From Spirochaetota bacterium (GTDB lineage Bacteria > Spirochaetota > B62-G9): a DNA stretch of 7,438 nt. Shown one piece after another: positions 1 to 6,266 of this stretch (position 1 is its first letter; each line of letters opens with the position of its first letter). Below the pieces are notes generated by a model. The model saw only the letters and a program-made list of their open reading frames with translations. It did not search any database and was not told the origin of the DNA. Position numbers and translations under genes: made by a program. The stretch lies in assembly GCA_026990615.1 (NCBI GenBank), contig JALXDB010000126.1:1-7438 (forward strand), given 5' to 3'.

Positions 1-320
1 TTAAGGGCATTATGAGCGGAGGAGATCGTCCGACGGCCTTTTTTGTTCATGATGATTATCTTGCCGCAAGGGTTATTGTTGCGTTGAATGAGTGCGGTTA
101 TTTTGTTCCGGAGGATGTATCAATAATTGCCCCAGGCGATACCCTTGATTATAACCAGCCCTTTATTCCGAGGATAACAACAATGAGCATTGATACGGAT
201 ATGCTCGGAAAGCTGGCAGGCGAAATGATGATAGCCCGGCTGAAGAAGGAGCTTGAGAATCACCAGGTTTTAAAGGTGAAGCAGAGGTTGATTGAACGGG
301 GTTCTTGCAGGAAGGTTTAA
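1..320 (+). CDS. LacI/GalR-family transcriptional regulator, C-terminal part (5' end outside window)
   Basis: The open frame enters from the window edge (first full codon at 3) and ends with TAA at 318-320, leaving about 105 residues. These match the last part of the periplasmic-binding-like effector domain of LacI/GalR repressors. They include an RPTAFFVHDD segment (family pattern RPTA-x-F-x2-ND), a helix ending in CGYFVPEDVSII (family pattern G-x2-VP-x-DVS-x-IG), then PRITTMSIDTDMLG (family pattern P-x-LTT-x2-Q-x4-G) and a C-terminal LIERGSC close to the usual LVxRxSC. After DVSII the usual GFDD/GYDD is replaced by APGD, an uncommon variant. The ATG at 12 is internal and is not the true start. 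The DNA-binding helix-turn-helix lies outside the window, so operator specificity cannot be judged. It reads toward the transport operon and is the natural candidate for its sugar-responsive regulator; that link is inference from position. No clear terminator follows the stop codon. Confidence 0.88.
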   Translation, partial: KGIMSGGDRPTAFFVHDDYLAARVIVALNECGYFVPEDVSIIAPGDTLDYNQPFIPRITTMSIDTDMLGKLAGEMMIARLKKELENHQVLKVKQRLIERGSCRKV

Positions 321-602
321 TAAATTTTTAAATGATTGCCTTTAAAATCTGTTCATGAATAAAACGTATTGAAAAAACTGATAAATAACGGTAGAGATGG
401 ACAGATTGTTGCGAAGATGGCATGGATTTAACGCTTTAAGCCGCCGGTTGGATGCAATAATGCCTGGTTTCATATTATCGGATTGAAGATTAATTCTCAT
501 CCGCTTTATGTTCGGCGCTTTACGTCGTCCGTGTAAGTGGGGTTCATTAAGCGGCCACAGAGAGCATTTTCCATGCGAAAAAGTTTGTATCTGTTTCAGT
601 CG

Positions 603-622
603 CTGATTAGAAGCGTAATCAG
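603..622. repeat. Perfect inverted repeat with 7-base arms and 6-base loop
   Basis: The sequence CTGATTAGAAGCGTAATCAG has arms CTGATTA (603-609) and TAATCAG (616-622) around GAAGCG. It is too AT-rich and has too little T-run after it to be a good intrinsic terminator. It could be a protein-binding site, for example for a dimeric repressor, or a small RNA hairpin. It lies about 420 bases upstream of the binding-protein gene, which is far for a simple operator. Confidence 0.4.
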
Positions 623-651
623 GTATTGCATTAGGCAAGGGCAGCTTTTAT

Positions 652-658
652 AAGGAGG
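652..658 (+). promoter_or_regulatory. Orphan Shine-Dalgarno-like sequence without a usable start codon
   Basis: AAGGAGG at 652-658 is as strong a ribosome binding site as those in front of the real genes, but no ATG, GTG or TTG follows at a workable distance; in-frame stop codons such as the TAG at 664-666 come quickly. The ten bases AAGGAGGCTT (652-661) are identical to those in front of the binding-protein start (1027-1036). It may mark the beginning of a decayed gene ending near 889, or may be chance in purine-rich DNA. Confidence 0.25.
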
Positions 659-771
659 CTTTTTAGGAGTTCTTTAATAGAAGATATAATAGTCAGGATT
701 GCATAAAACTTTGGTTAATTTAATTGTATAAAGGTTTGAAATCTCAATTTTTAGATCTGACCTGATTGTTA

Positions 772-889
772 ATGGCTGTATTTCTTGGGTTTTCAGTTTT
801 TTGAGGCAGCAATAAAGACAGCAAAAGCATTACCAAAAGATGAAGAACTGCTAAATCTTGTAAAGGGTGCTGATAAAATGTCTTTTTAA
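772..889 (+). pseudogene. Coding-like remnant with probable single-base frameshift
   Basis: From ATG at 772 the reading is MAVFLGFSVF and then TGA at 802-804. If one T of the six-T run at 797-802 is skipped, the reading continues as EAAIKTAKALPKDEELLNLV and then KGADKMSF to TAA at 887-889. The later part has the composition of a real amphipathic helical protein tail (alternating Lys/Glu, Ala and Leu, no rare residues), unlike the surrounding AT-rich noise. No ribosome binding site precedes 772. I do not recognise the family. It could be the last codons of a decayed gene, or a chance frame; about 38 codons is too short to decide by eye. Confidence 0.25.
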
Positions 890-922
890 GAGGCCGTGTT
901 GAACTGATTTTACAACTTTTTT

Positions 923-949
923 TTGATGAGCGGCCGTTTACAGTATGAT
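923..949 (+). promoter_or_regulatory. Candidate sigma-70-type promoter for the transport operon
   Basis: TTGATG (923-928, four of six matches to TTGACA) and TATGAT (944-949, five of six to TATAAT) are separated by 15 bases, slightly short of the ideal 17. This would start transcription near 956-958 and give a leader of roughly 85 bases before the binding-protein gene. It is the best pair I can see in the region. The AT-rich DNA makes chance matches common, so this remains a proposal. Confidence 0.3.
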
Positions 950-953
950 AAAC
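936..953. promoter_or_regulatory. Candidate operator palindrome overlapping the -10 box
   Basis: GTTTACAGTATGATAAAC has perfect outer arms GTTTA (936-940) and TAAAC (949-953) around an eight-base, non-palindromic centre. It covers the proposed -10 box, where a bound repressor would block RNA polymerase. LacI-family sites are usually 14-20 bases with dyad symmetry and often a central CG, which is absent here. Assignment to the upstream LacI-type protein is inference. Confidence 0.25.
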
Positions 954-965
954 ATTAAACCACTG

Positions 966-976
966 AAAGGAGGTGA
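966..976 (+). promoter_or_regulatory. Near-perfect Shine-Dalgarno sequence in the leader, without a gene
   Basis: AAAGGAGGTGA matches the anti-Shine-Dalgarno sequence of 16S rRNA over almost its full length and is stronger than any site used by the annotated genes. The nearest ATG (1004) is 27 bases away and encodes only MRN before a stop. A GTG lies inside the motif itself (973-975). It might load ribosomes onto the leader, serve a tiny leader peptide with an unusual start, or be left from a lost gene start. Confidence 0.35.
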
Positions 977-1040
977 GTATATATCATCTAGTCGTATTTT
1001 AAAATGAGAAATTAAAATATTAAGTGAAGGAGGCTTAAAA

Positions 1041-2372
1041 ATGGGGAAAAAATTCGCATACCTTTTGATTTTTACCCTCTCAATACTGCTTGTGTTTAGT
1101 GTTGCCTTTGCCGGCAGCCAGAAGGGTGGCTCGGAGCAGCCTGAAACCAAGAAGGCTTCCGAACAGTCGGTGGAAAAGCCTGCAAAAGTTGTGGAAATCA
1201 AACTCTACCACGATAACCCCGAGTGGCAGGATTTCTGGCAGGCAATGGGAGAGGCATCTGCAAAGGATATAGGTGTAAGGGCTGTACCTACAGCTTTTGA
1301 AACACAGGTTTACAAATCCCGTGTTAAAGTGGACTTAACAACGAGCAGGGCGCCGTCCGTTTTCAAGTGGTGGTTTGGATACAGGGCCTATGAGCTCTTT
1401 AAAGCCGGACTTCTTGCCGACCTTTCGGATGTATGGGCAGATGTTGGAAAGAATTATCCTCCCGGAATTAAAGAGGCTCTTTCGATAAATGGTGTTCCTT
1501 ATGCACTGCCCTTTAACGTTGGCTACTGGGTCTGGTTTTACAGCAAGGCGGTCTACAAAAAATACAATATGCAGCTGCCAAAAACATGGGATGAGTTTAT
1601 GCAGCAGCTTGCCTTCTTTAAGAGCAAGGGCATATACGGAATCGGCAATACAATCGGAAAATCAAGGTGGACGTCCTTTATCGTTTTTCAGGAGATACTG
1701 TACAGGATAGACGCAGATTTTTATGTCAGGCTTATGAACGGCAAGGCGCACTATACAGACCCGGAAGTCGTCCGTGCTATGAAGATCTGGAAGGAGATGT
1801 TGGAAAAGGGCTATTTTGCTCCCATGGATGCAACCTACGTTGAGGATTTGCCGCGGATGCTAAAGGAGGGCAAATTGGCATTTGCTCCTTTTGGTGACTG
1901 GTATGGTGGTATTCTTCAACAGCAGGGCCTTGTCCCTGAAAAGGATTACGGAGTTTTTATACCACCACCCATTACTCCAAAGGGTAAGGGGGCAATCATC
2001 CTCGAGATTTCACCCCTATGTGCCGGTAAAAACTCACCCGATCTCGAAGCGGCTAAGAAGTGGTACAGGTGGTATGCAGAAAAGCACGCCGCCCAGATAC
2101 TCTGGGAAAAGCTTAAGTTCGTAAACAACCTGCATATAACTCAGGAACAGATAAAGAAGGGTGACCCGACCCTTGCCCATGAGCTTGATATGATGAAGAA
2201 TTATCCAAACAAGTTGATACGTTTCTGGGAAGCTACTCCTGTTGAGATTGTTGAATATGCCGTTGATGCCTTTAACACCATGCTTGTGCATCCCGACCAG
2301 TATATGGATCTTTTGAATGGCATAGAACAGAAGGCAAAAGAAGTGTGGCCCAAGTATAATGTTAAATACTGA
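1041..2372 (+). CDS. Extracellular substrate-binding protein of a CUT1 sugar ABC transporter (family 1)
   Basis: This 443-residue protein has the length and layout of COG1653/UgpB-type binding proteins, which capture sugars, oligosaccharides or glycosides in the periplasm and hand them to the permeases. Residues 1-24 form a signal peptide (MGKK, a hydrophobic core, then VAFA) with a signal-peptidase-I-like site before G25. Residues 25-50 are a flexible Ser/Gly/Gln/Glu/Lys linker of the kind seen in lipoproteins, yet there is no Cys. The mature domain begins near 51 (VVEIKLYHD). Typical family segments are PYALPFNVGYWVWFYSKA (153-170), LPKTWDEF (179-186) and KEGKLAFAPFGDW (275-287), where a short loop of the family usually contacts ligand. 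Aromatic residues W110, W111, W163, W165, W287 and Y288 could stack on sugar rings. The start is supported by GAAGGAGG at 1026-1033, seven bases before the ATG. The ligand cannot be told from sequence. Transport context is firm: two matching permease genes follow. Confidence 0.93.
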   Translation: MGKKFAYLLIFTLSILLVFSVAFAGSQKGGSEQPETKKASEQSVEKPAKVVEIKLYHDNPEWQDFWQAMGEASAKDIGVRAVPTAFETQVYKSRVKVDLTTSRAPSVFKWWFGYRAYELFKAGLLADLSDVWADVGKNYPPGIKEALSINGVPYALPFNVGYWVWFYSKAVYKKYNMQLPKTWDEFMQQLAFFKSKGIYGIGNTIGKSRWTSFIVFQEILYRIDADFYVRLMNGKAHYTDPEVVRAMKIWKEMLEKGYFAPMDATYVEDLPRMLKEGKLAFAPFGDWYGGILQQQGLVPEKDYGVFIPPPITPKGKGAIILEISPLCAGKNSPDLEAAKKWYRWYAEKHAAQILWEKLKFVNNLHITQEQIKKGDPTLAHELDMMKNYPNKLIRFWEATPVEIVEYAVDAFNTMLVHPDQYMDLLNGIEQKAKEVWPKYNVKY

Positions 2373-2378
2373 TTGAAA

Positions 2379-2411
2379 TTGTGCCCTCCTGTGGTATTCA
2401 GGAGGGCACAA
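2379..2411 (+). terminator. Strong intercistronic hairpin (partial terminator or mRNA 3' stabiliser)
   Basis: GTGCCCTCCTG (2381-2391) and CAGGAGGGCAC (2399-2409) pair perfectly, and flanking TT/AA extend the stem to 13 base pairs around a seven-base loop. It begins six bases after the binding-protein stop codon. No T-run follows directly; the only one (2430-2434) is about 18 bases further on, so full intrinsic termination is unlikely. Such hairpins after binding-protein genes are known to protect the upstream message and lower permease expression, giving excess binding protein. That role is inferred from position and structure. Confidence 0.8.
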
Positions 2412-2480
2412 AGATAACTTCATAACATCTTTTTATTGAGTGCCGCAGCATTCGTAACTGTTAACCAGGGAATTGGAAAG

Positions 2481-3353
2481 ATGAAATTTAATGTTAAAAA
2501 AGTAAAGGGCGGAGTCGATACAGTTTTCTTAATTCCGGCTATTATATTTGTCCTTATAGCCGAGCTTGTCCCTGTTATATACACAACATACCTGGGCTTT
2601 ATGCAGTGGGATATTATTAACCCCCCAAAGTTTGTGGGGATTTCGAACTATATAAAGGTATTTACTCAGCCAGAACTTTTGAATGCCCTTAAGAATACCC
2701 TTTACTGGGTTGTAGGAACATTGATTTTCGCTGTCGGGTTTGCACTGTTTGTTGCGGTACTGCTGAGCAATGTAAAGGGCAGGGTAATTTTCAAATCTAT
2801 TTTCTTTATTCCATCCACCCTGTCGCCAACTGTTGCAGCGATTGTGTGGAGAAGAACCCTGTCGAGCCAGATGGGGGCTCTGCCTTCACTGCTGGCGCTT
2901 TTCGGAATAAATATGCACCCGGTTCTGACGAACACCCATATCAATACCTTTGTAATGATTGGTGTATGGACATGGCAATTTTTTGGAATAAACCTGATAC
3001 TGTTTCTGGTTGGACTTGAAACGATCCCAAGAGAACCTGTCGAGGCAGCCATGATAGACGGGGCGAATGAAAGACAGGCCTTTTTGTACATAATTGTTCC
3101 TCTCCTCAGACCGATAATGCTGCTTGTTATTGCAAACTCCCTGATAAATACAATAAGGATGTTTGATATACCCTGGGTTATGATACAGGGAGGGCCCGGC
3201 AGAGCATCTGAAACCCTTGCTATATCCCTCTACAGAGAGTCGTTTCTGCTCTTCAAGATGGGGCTCGGATCAGCCATCGCTGTTGTTATTTCAATTCTGA
3301 CGCTGATTGCTTCTTACAGGTATATAATGATTCTCGGCAGGAAGAGAGGATGA
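2481..3353 (+). CDS. MalF-type sugar ABC transporter permease (CUT1, first permease)
   Basis: This inner-membrane protein should form half of the translocation channel together with the next gene product. From ATG at 2481 it has 290 residues, the usual size for this family, with about six hydrophobic segments near 14-34, 73-96, 104-124, 154-178, 204-222 and 262-284. The EAA loop that docks on the ATPase is clear: E188-A189-A190, D193-G194-A195, then IIVPLLRP (204-211). The segment PWVMIQGGPGRASETLAISL near 231-250 is characteristic of MalF/UgpA-like permeases. The frame is open further upstream to a TTG at 2436, but that start has no ribosome binding site and would add a non-conserved 15-residue tail beginning SAAAF. 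The ATG at 2481 has only a weak AGGG (2467-2470) or GGAAAG (2475-2480) upstream, so translation may be modest. It follows the hairpin at 2379-2411 and its stop is three bases from the next start. Confidence 0.93.
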   Translation: MKFNVKKVKGGVDTVFLIPAIIFVLIAELVPVIYTTYLGFMQWDIINPPKFVGISNYIKVFTQPELLNALKNTLYWVVGTLIFAVGFALFVAVLLSNVKGRVIFKSIFFIPSTLSPTVAAIVWRRTLSSQMGALPSLLALFGINMHPVLTNTHINTFVMIGVWTWQFFGINLILFLVGLETIPREPVEAAMIDGANERQAFLYIIVPLLRPIMLLVIANSLINTIRMFDIPWVMIQGGPGRASETLAISLYRESFLLFKMGLGSAIAVVISILTLIASYRYIMILGRKRG

Positions 3354-3356
3354 GAG

Positions 3357-4193
3357 ATGGATAGGGCGATTAAAAAGGGTTTGACATATCTTATACTGGT
3401 TGTTTTAAGCATAATCTGGGTTTTCCCGCTTGTTTCGATGCTTGTAATAGTGATAAAAAGCCCTGAAGAATTTAATCAGTTGCACTACTGGAAACTCCCT
3501 CTGATAAAAAATATACCGCGTAATCTAATAACAAATTTCTTAATGGCATGGAGAAAGAGCCAGATAGGGAAAAACTTTATTAACAGTTTGGTGTATGCCT
3601 TTTCTGCAGGCATAGGTTCTGCAATTATAGCTTCTCTTGCCGGGTACAGTCTTGTTCATCTGAATGTTAAAAAACCCCATGTCTGGTTTCTGGGTATTTT
3701 CATTGGAAATGTGTTTCCTTTCCAGATGTTTTTAATTCCTCTTTATGTATTTTTAAATAAACTCGGTTTGTACGATACAAGAACAGGGTTAATAATAGTT
3801 TACGTGGGCATTTGCATTCCCTTTGCCCTATTTGTATACCGTAACTACGCCTATACTCTGCCAAAAGAGATTTTTGATGCAGCGAAGGTTGATGGTGCTT
3901 CAAAATGGAAGGCCTATCTGAGAATTTTTATGCCGATGTCGAAGCCAGCTTTTACTGTTGTGTTTATATTTCAATTTATATGGACATGGAATGATCTTCT
4001 ATTCGGACTTATTCTATCTGAGAGATACAGGCCTGTTATGACAGCTCTTTCAAAGCTTCAGGGTGCAAGGGGAGGGGTGCCGGTTACGGTTCTTATAACG
4101 GGTGCACTGGTTGCATCTGTTCCTACTATAATTCTTCTGCTTTCCCTGCAGAAATCATTTATAAGAGGGTTTACATTGACTGCAGAAAAATAG
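3357..4193 (+). CDS. MalG-type sugar ABC transporter permease (CUT1, second permease)
   Basis: The partner channel subunit has 278 residues, normal for MalG/UgpE-like permeases. Hydrophobic segments lie near 10-32, 75-98, 108-134, 142-162, 197-219 and 244-264. The family's periplasmic stretch after the first segment (SPEEFN, 35-40) and the following NFINSLVYAF (73-82) are recognisable. The EAA loop reads EIFDAAKVDGAS (171-182) followed by FMPMSKPAF (191-199). WTWNDLLFGLIL (209-220) and the C-terminal QKSFIRGFTLTA (265-276) match the usual FxxxWNxFLxPL and QRYFVRGLTAGAVK patterns. The start is three bases after the previous stop, with GAGAGGA (3344-3350) as ribosome binding site, which points to translational coupling. 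No ATP-binding subunit follows in the operon. Confidence 0.94.
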   Translation: MDRAIKKGLTYLILVVLSIIWVFPLVSMLVIVIKSPEEFNQLHYWKLPLIKNIPRNLITNFLMAWRKSQIGKNFINSLVYAFSAGIGSAIIASLAGYSLVHLNVKKPHVWFLGIFIGNVFPFQMFLIPLYVFLNKLGLYDTRTGLIIVYVGICIPFALFVYRNYAYTLPKEIFDAAKVDGASKWKAYLRIFMPMSKPAFTVVFIFQFIWTWNDLLFGLILSERYRPVMTALSKLQGARGGVPVTVLITGALVASVPTIILLLSLQKSFIRGFTLTAEK

Positions 4194-4217
4194 CTTTGGA
4201 GGTATAAAGGAGATATT

Positions 4218-5456
4218 ATGACACCTCGAGAACGTATTCTAACTGTCCTGAACCATAAAGAGGCCGACAAGGTGCCTGTGGACTGCGGGGCTATGCGGTC
4301 TACAGGAATCATGGGAGTGGCCTACAACAATCTGAAAAAGCATTTAGGAATAGAGGGGGGTGTAACAAAGATATACGATATGGTCCAGCAGCTTGCCATA
4401 CCCGAGCAGTGGTATCTTGATAGGTTTCAGATAGATGCGGTTGATCTTTCAAGGGCCTTCGCCGATGATCCTGATGATTGGATCGAGTGGAAGCTTCCAG
4501 ATGGTTCGGATGCCCTTGTTCCTGCCTGGCTTAGAATTGAGAAACGTGACAATTCATGGGTATGTGTTAATGAGGAGGGGCTGGTAATAGCCGAAATGCC
4601 TGAAAGCTCCTACTATTTTGATCAGAAGTACTGGCCTCTCATGGGAAAGCATCTGGATAGTTTTGAAGATCTTGAAAAATATATGAACAGCCAGATGTGG
4701 GGATATATGACAGACCCGCTGTGGAAAAATGCGGGTGACCCCAATTTTTATGAAAAACTCAGGGAAAAGGCTAAAAAATTGTACGAAGAAACGGACTATG
4801 CGATAATGATTGGATTCGGTGGTAACCTGTTTGAAACAGGGCAGTTTCTCTACAGGACCGATGAGTTTCTCATGAACCTTATTACGGAAAAAAGGGAGAT
4901 GGGGAAACTGCTTGATAAGATGACGGATATATATTTATCACGATTGGGCCCTCTCCTCGATGCAATAGATCCATACGTGCAGATTATTCAGATGGGTGAT
5001 GATCTCGGTATGCAGACAGGGCCGATGCTTTCGCCCGATTTGTACAAGGAGATGTTCTATCCGAGACATAAAAAAATCTATAGATACATAAAGGACCACT
5101 CTAACCTGTATGTTTTTCTGCATAGCTGTGGTTCAGTTTACGATTTTATTCCATATCTAATAGACGCGGGTGTAGATATATTAAACCCCGTTCAGATATC
5201 GGCGGCAAAAATGGAGCCTGAAAGGCTCAAACGCGAGTTTGGTAAGGACATTGTTTTCTGGGGTGGGGGAGTGGATACCCAGCATACCCTTTTCAGCAAA
5301 ACTCCGGAGGAGGTTAGAGCTGAAACGAGGAGAAATACCGAAATTTTTATGAAGGATGGAGGATTTGTTTTTAATCAGGTTCACAACATTCTGGCAGAAG
5401 TCCCGCCGGAAAATATAGTTGCAATGTACGAAACAGTGAACAGCATAGAGTATTAG
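4218..5456 (+). CDS. Uroporphyrinogen-decarboxylase-family (URO-D/MtaA-like) protein, probable methyltransferase branch
   Basis: This 412-residue protein opens with MTPRERILTVLNHKEADKVPVD, the typical start of URO-D superfamily members outside haem synthesis, and is longer than classical HemE (about 340-360 residues), with an insertion around residues 80-175. The fold's later landmarks are present: GDDLGMQTGPMLSPDLYKEM (260-279), FLHSCGSV (300-307) with H302-x-C304, DILNPVQ (320-326), GGGVDTQ (349-355) and the C-terminal VHNILAEVPPENI (388-400). In MtaA/MtbA/CmuA-type corrinoid methyltransferases, zinc is bound by His-x-Cys and a later Cys; here His389 stands where that last Cys is expected. 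The arginine-rich porphyrin-binding N-terminus of HemE is not evident. The gene starts 24 bases after the second permease with AAAGGAG (4206-4212) well placed, so it belongs to the transport operon. Many sugar-transport operons of anaerobes carry such genes, without an established reaction. The role may be methyl transfer to or from the imported compound; this is inference. Confidence 0.88.
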   Translation: MTPRERILTVLNHKEADKVPVDCGAMRSTGIMGVAYNNLKKHLGIEGGVTKIYDMVQQLAIPEQWYLDRFQIDAVDLSRAFADDPDDWIEWKLPDGSDALVPAWLRIEKRDNSWVCVNEEGLVIAEMPESSYYFDQKYWPLMGKHLDSFEDLEKYMNSQMWGYMTDPLWKNAGDPNFYEKLREKAKKLYEETDYAIMIGFGGNLFETGQFLYRTDEFLMNLITEKREMGKLLDKMTDIYLSRLGPLLDAIDPYVQIIQMGDDLGMQTGPMLSPDLYKEMFYPRHKKIYRYIKDHSNLYVFLHSCGSVYDFIPYLIDAGVDILNPVQISAAKMEPERLKREFGKDIVFWGGGVDTQHTLFSKTPEEVRAETRRNTEIFMKDGGFVFNQVHNILAEVPPENIVAMYETVNSIEY

Positions 5457-6266
5457 GGCAATGTCGAGTTTTTAATTTTAATTCAAGAAAGACATTATGT
5501 TATGTTTACAATACTATAAAAATGGCATGTAGTTTATTATATGTTACATACTTAAAAAATTGATTCTCGCTCTATTAATTTTTCTTTAACTATATATAGG
5601 GTTTAGTTTTGCTGATATTTTTGCTGTTTATGTGGTTGATGGTAGGCGATTTTGGGTCTGTTATTCTGTTTTTGTGCATTAGTAACGCGGCAGATTCGTC
5701 AGGTATTGCCAATTTTGGAAGAGTAACTGAACCAGCCCGTCCTTACCTTTTTAATTGTTTTATTTTTTGTTCATGGCTACTTTAAGTGATATAGATATAT
5801 TCTAAAGAGATTTTTCTCGAACATGCTGGTGTTTAATTCTAAGACTTCCCGATTATTATGTATTATTAACAGAACTATTTTTCTAAAAATTATTAAGATT
5901 GTCTGGTAAATTGCTAAAAATATGCTATATTTCTTTATAGTTGTTTGGTGAGTTTGGTATTGCATATGATTCTATATTGCTGCTCACTATTTGAATTTTA
6001 TTATTTTAAAACCTTTTGTTTTTAATTCTATTTGATGAAAGAAGTGTAGTCAGGTTTTCAGAGTAAATTAATTTTTACCTCCTTGCTTTTCCCTTGATAT
6101 GAGGCGATGCTATTATCAGTTGGGTTGCCTTTTAATTATTAATTACTCGAGTACCGCAAATCGTGTTCCCATCTTGAATTGATCGAAGCTGCATTATTTT
6201 CATCAAACTGATAAAAACAAAACTATAGGATTGTGCTAAAGCTAAAAATCATTAAGGAGATATATT
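5457..6266. other. 810-base AT-rich intergenic region, nothing convincing inside
   Basis: The region is strongly AT-rich with many T-runs, unlike the genes on either side. An island richer in GC lies near 5640-5750, but no frame there is longer than about 25 codons with credible composition. A 62-codon minus-strand frame (5777-5965) is rich in Ile, Leu, Tyr, Asn and Lys, as expected by chance, and has no ribosome binding site. A 27-codon frame at 6099-6182 also lacks one. A ten-base palindrome TACTCGAGTA sits at 6144-6153. TTGAAT (6174-6179) and TATTTT (6195-6200) could be a weak promoter for the lipoprotein gene. No stable hairpin that would clearly terminate the operon was found after 5456. 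No tRNA, rRNA, CRISPR or insertion-sequence features were seen. Confidence 0.6.

Larger units (their letters stand above)
321..1040. other. 720-base intergenic region with no intact gene
   Basis: No frame here has family resemblance together with a ribosome binding site and start. The part from about 400 to 640 is visibly richer in G and C than its flanks, which are AT-rich with several T-runs. A 98-codon minus-strand frame covers 342-638 but lacks a ribosome binding site and has no recognisable domain. Items inside are listed separately: an inverted repeat at 603-622, orphan Shine-Dalgarno-like sequences at 652-658 and 966-976, a frameshifted coding remnant at 772-889, and a promoter/operator candidate at 923-953. 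The length is unusual for a gap between a regulator and its target operon, and the coding remnant suggests that a gene decayed here. Confidence 0.6.

Noticed and set aside
426..453. Possible integron attC site: ATTTAAC and GTTGGAT fit RYYYAAC and GTTRRRY
   Set aside because: Only 14 bases separate the two boxes. The inner paired boxes and central stem of a real attC are missing, and no integrase gene is present.
342..638. 98-codon open frame on the minus strand in the regulator-operon gap
   Set aside because: There is no ribosome binding site before its ATG, the protein has no recognisable domain, and the composition (many Asn, Arg, His, Pro without pattern) looks like chance reading of moderately GC-rich DNA.
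2436..2480. Upstream TTG start for the first permease, adding 15 residues
   Set aside because: No ribosome binding site precedes the TTG, the extra residues are not typical of the family, and the ATG at 2481 gives the normal family length and N-terminus.
5699..5709. TCAGGTATTGC, also present at 619-629, as a dispersed repeat
   Set aside because: Several identical 11-base pairs are expected by chance in 7.4 kb, and the similarity does not extend in a gap-free way on either side.
5777..5965. 62-codon minus-strand frame
   Set aside because: The Ile/Leu/Tyr/Asn/Lys-rich content is what AT-rich DNA gives by chance, and no ribosome binding site is present.
6077..6085. Minus-strand Shine-Dalgarno-like sequence (AAGGAGGT read on that strand)
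   Set aside because: The following minus-strand frame has no ATG, GTG or TTG at a workable distance and runs only about 20 codons from an ATT.
6144..6153. TACTCGAGTA palindrome as an operator
   Set aside because: A ten-base palindrome is common by chance, and it has no clear promoter next to it and no second copy near the operon.
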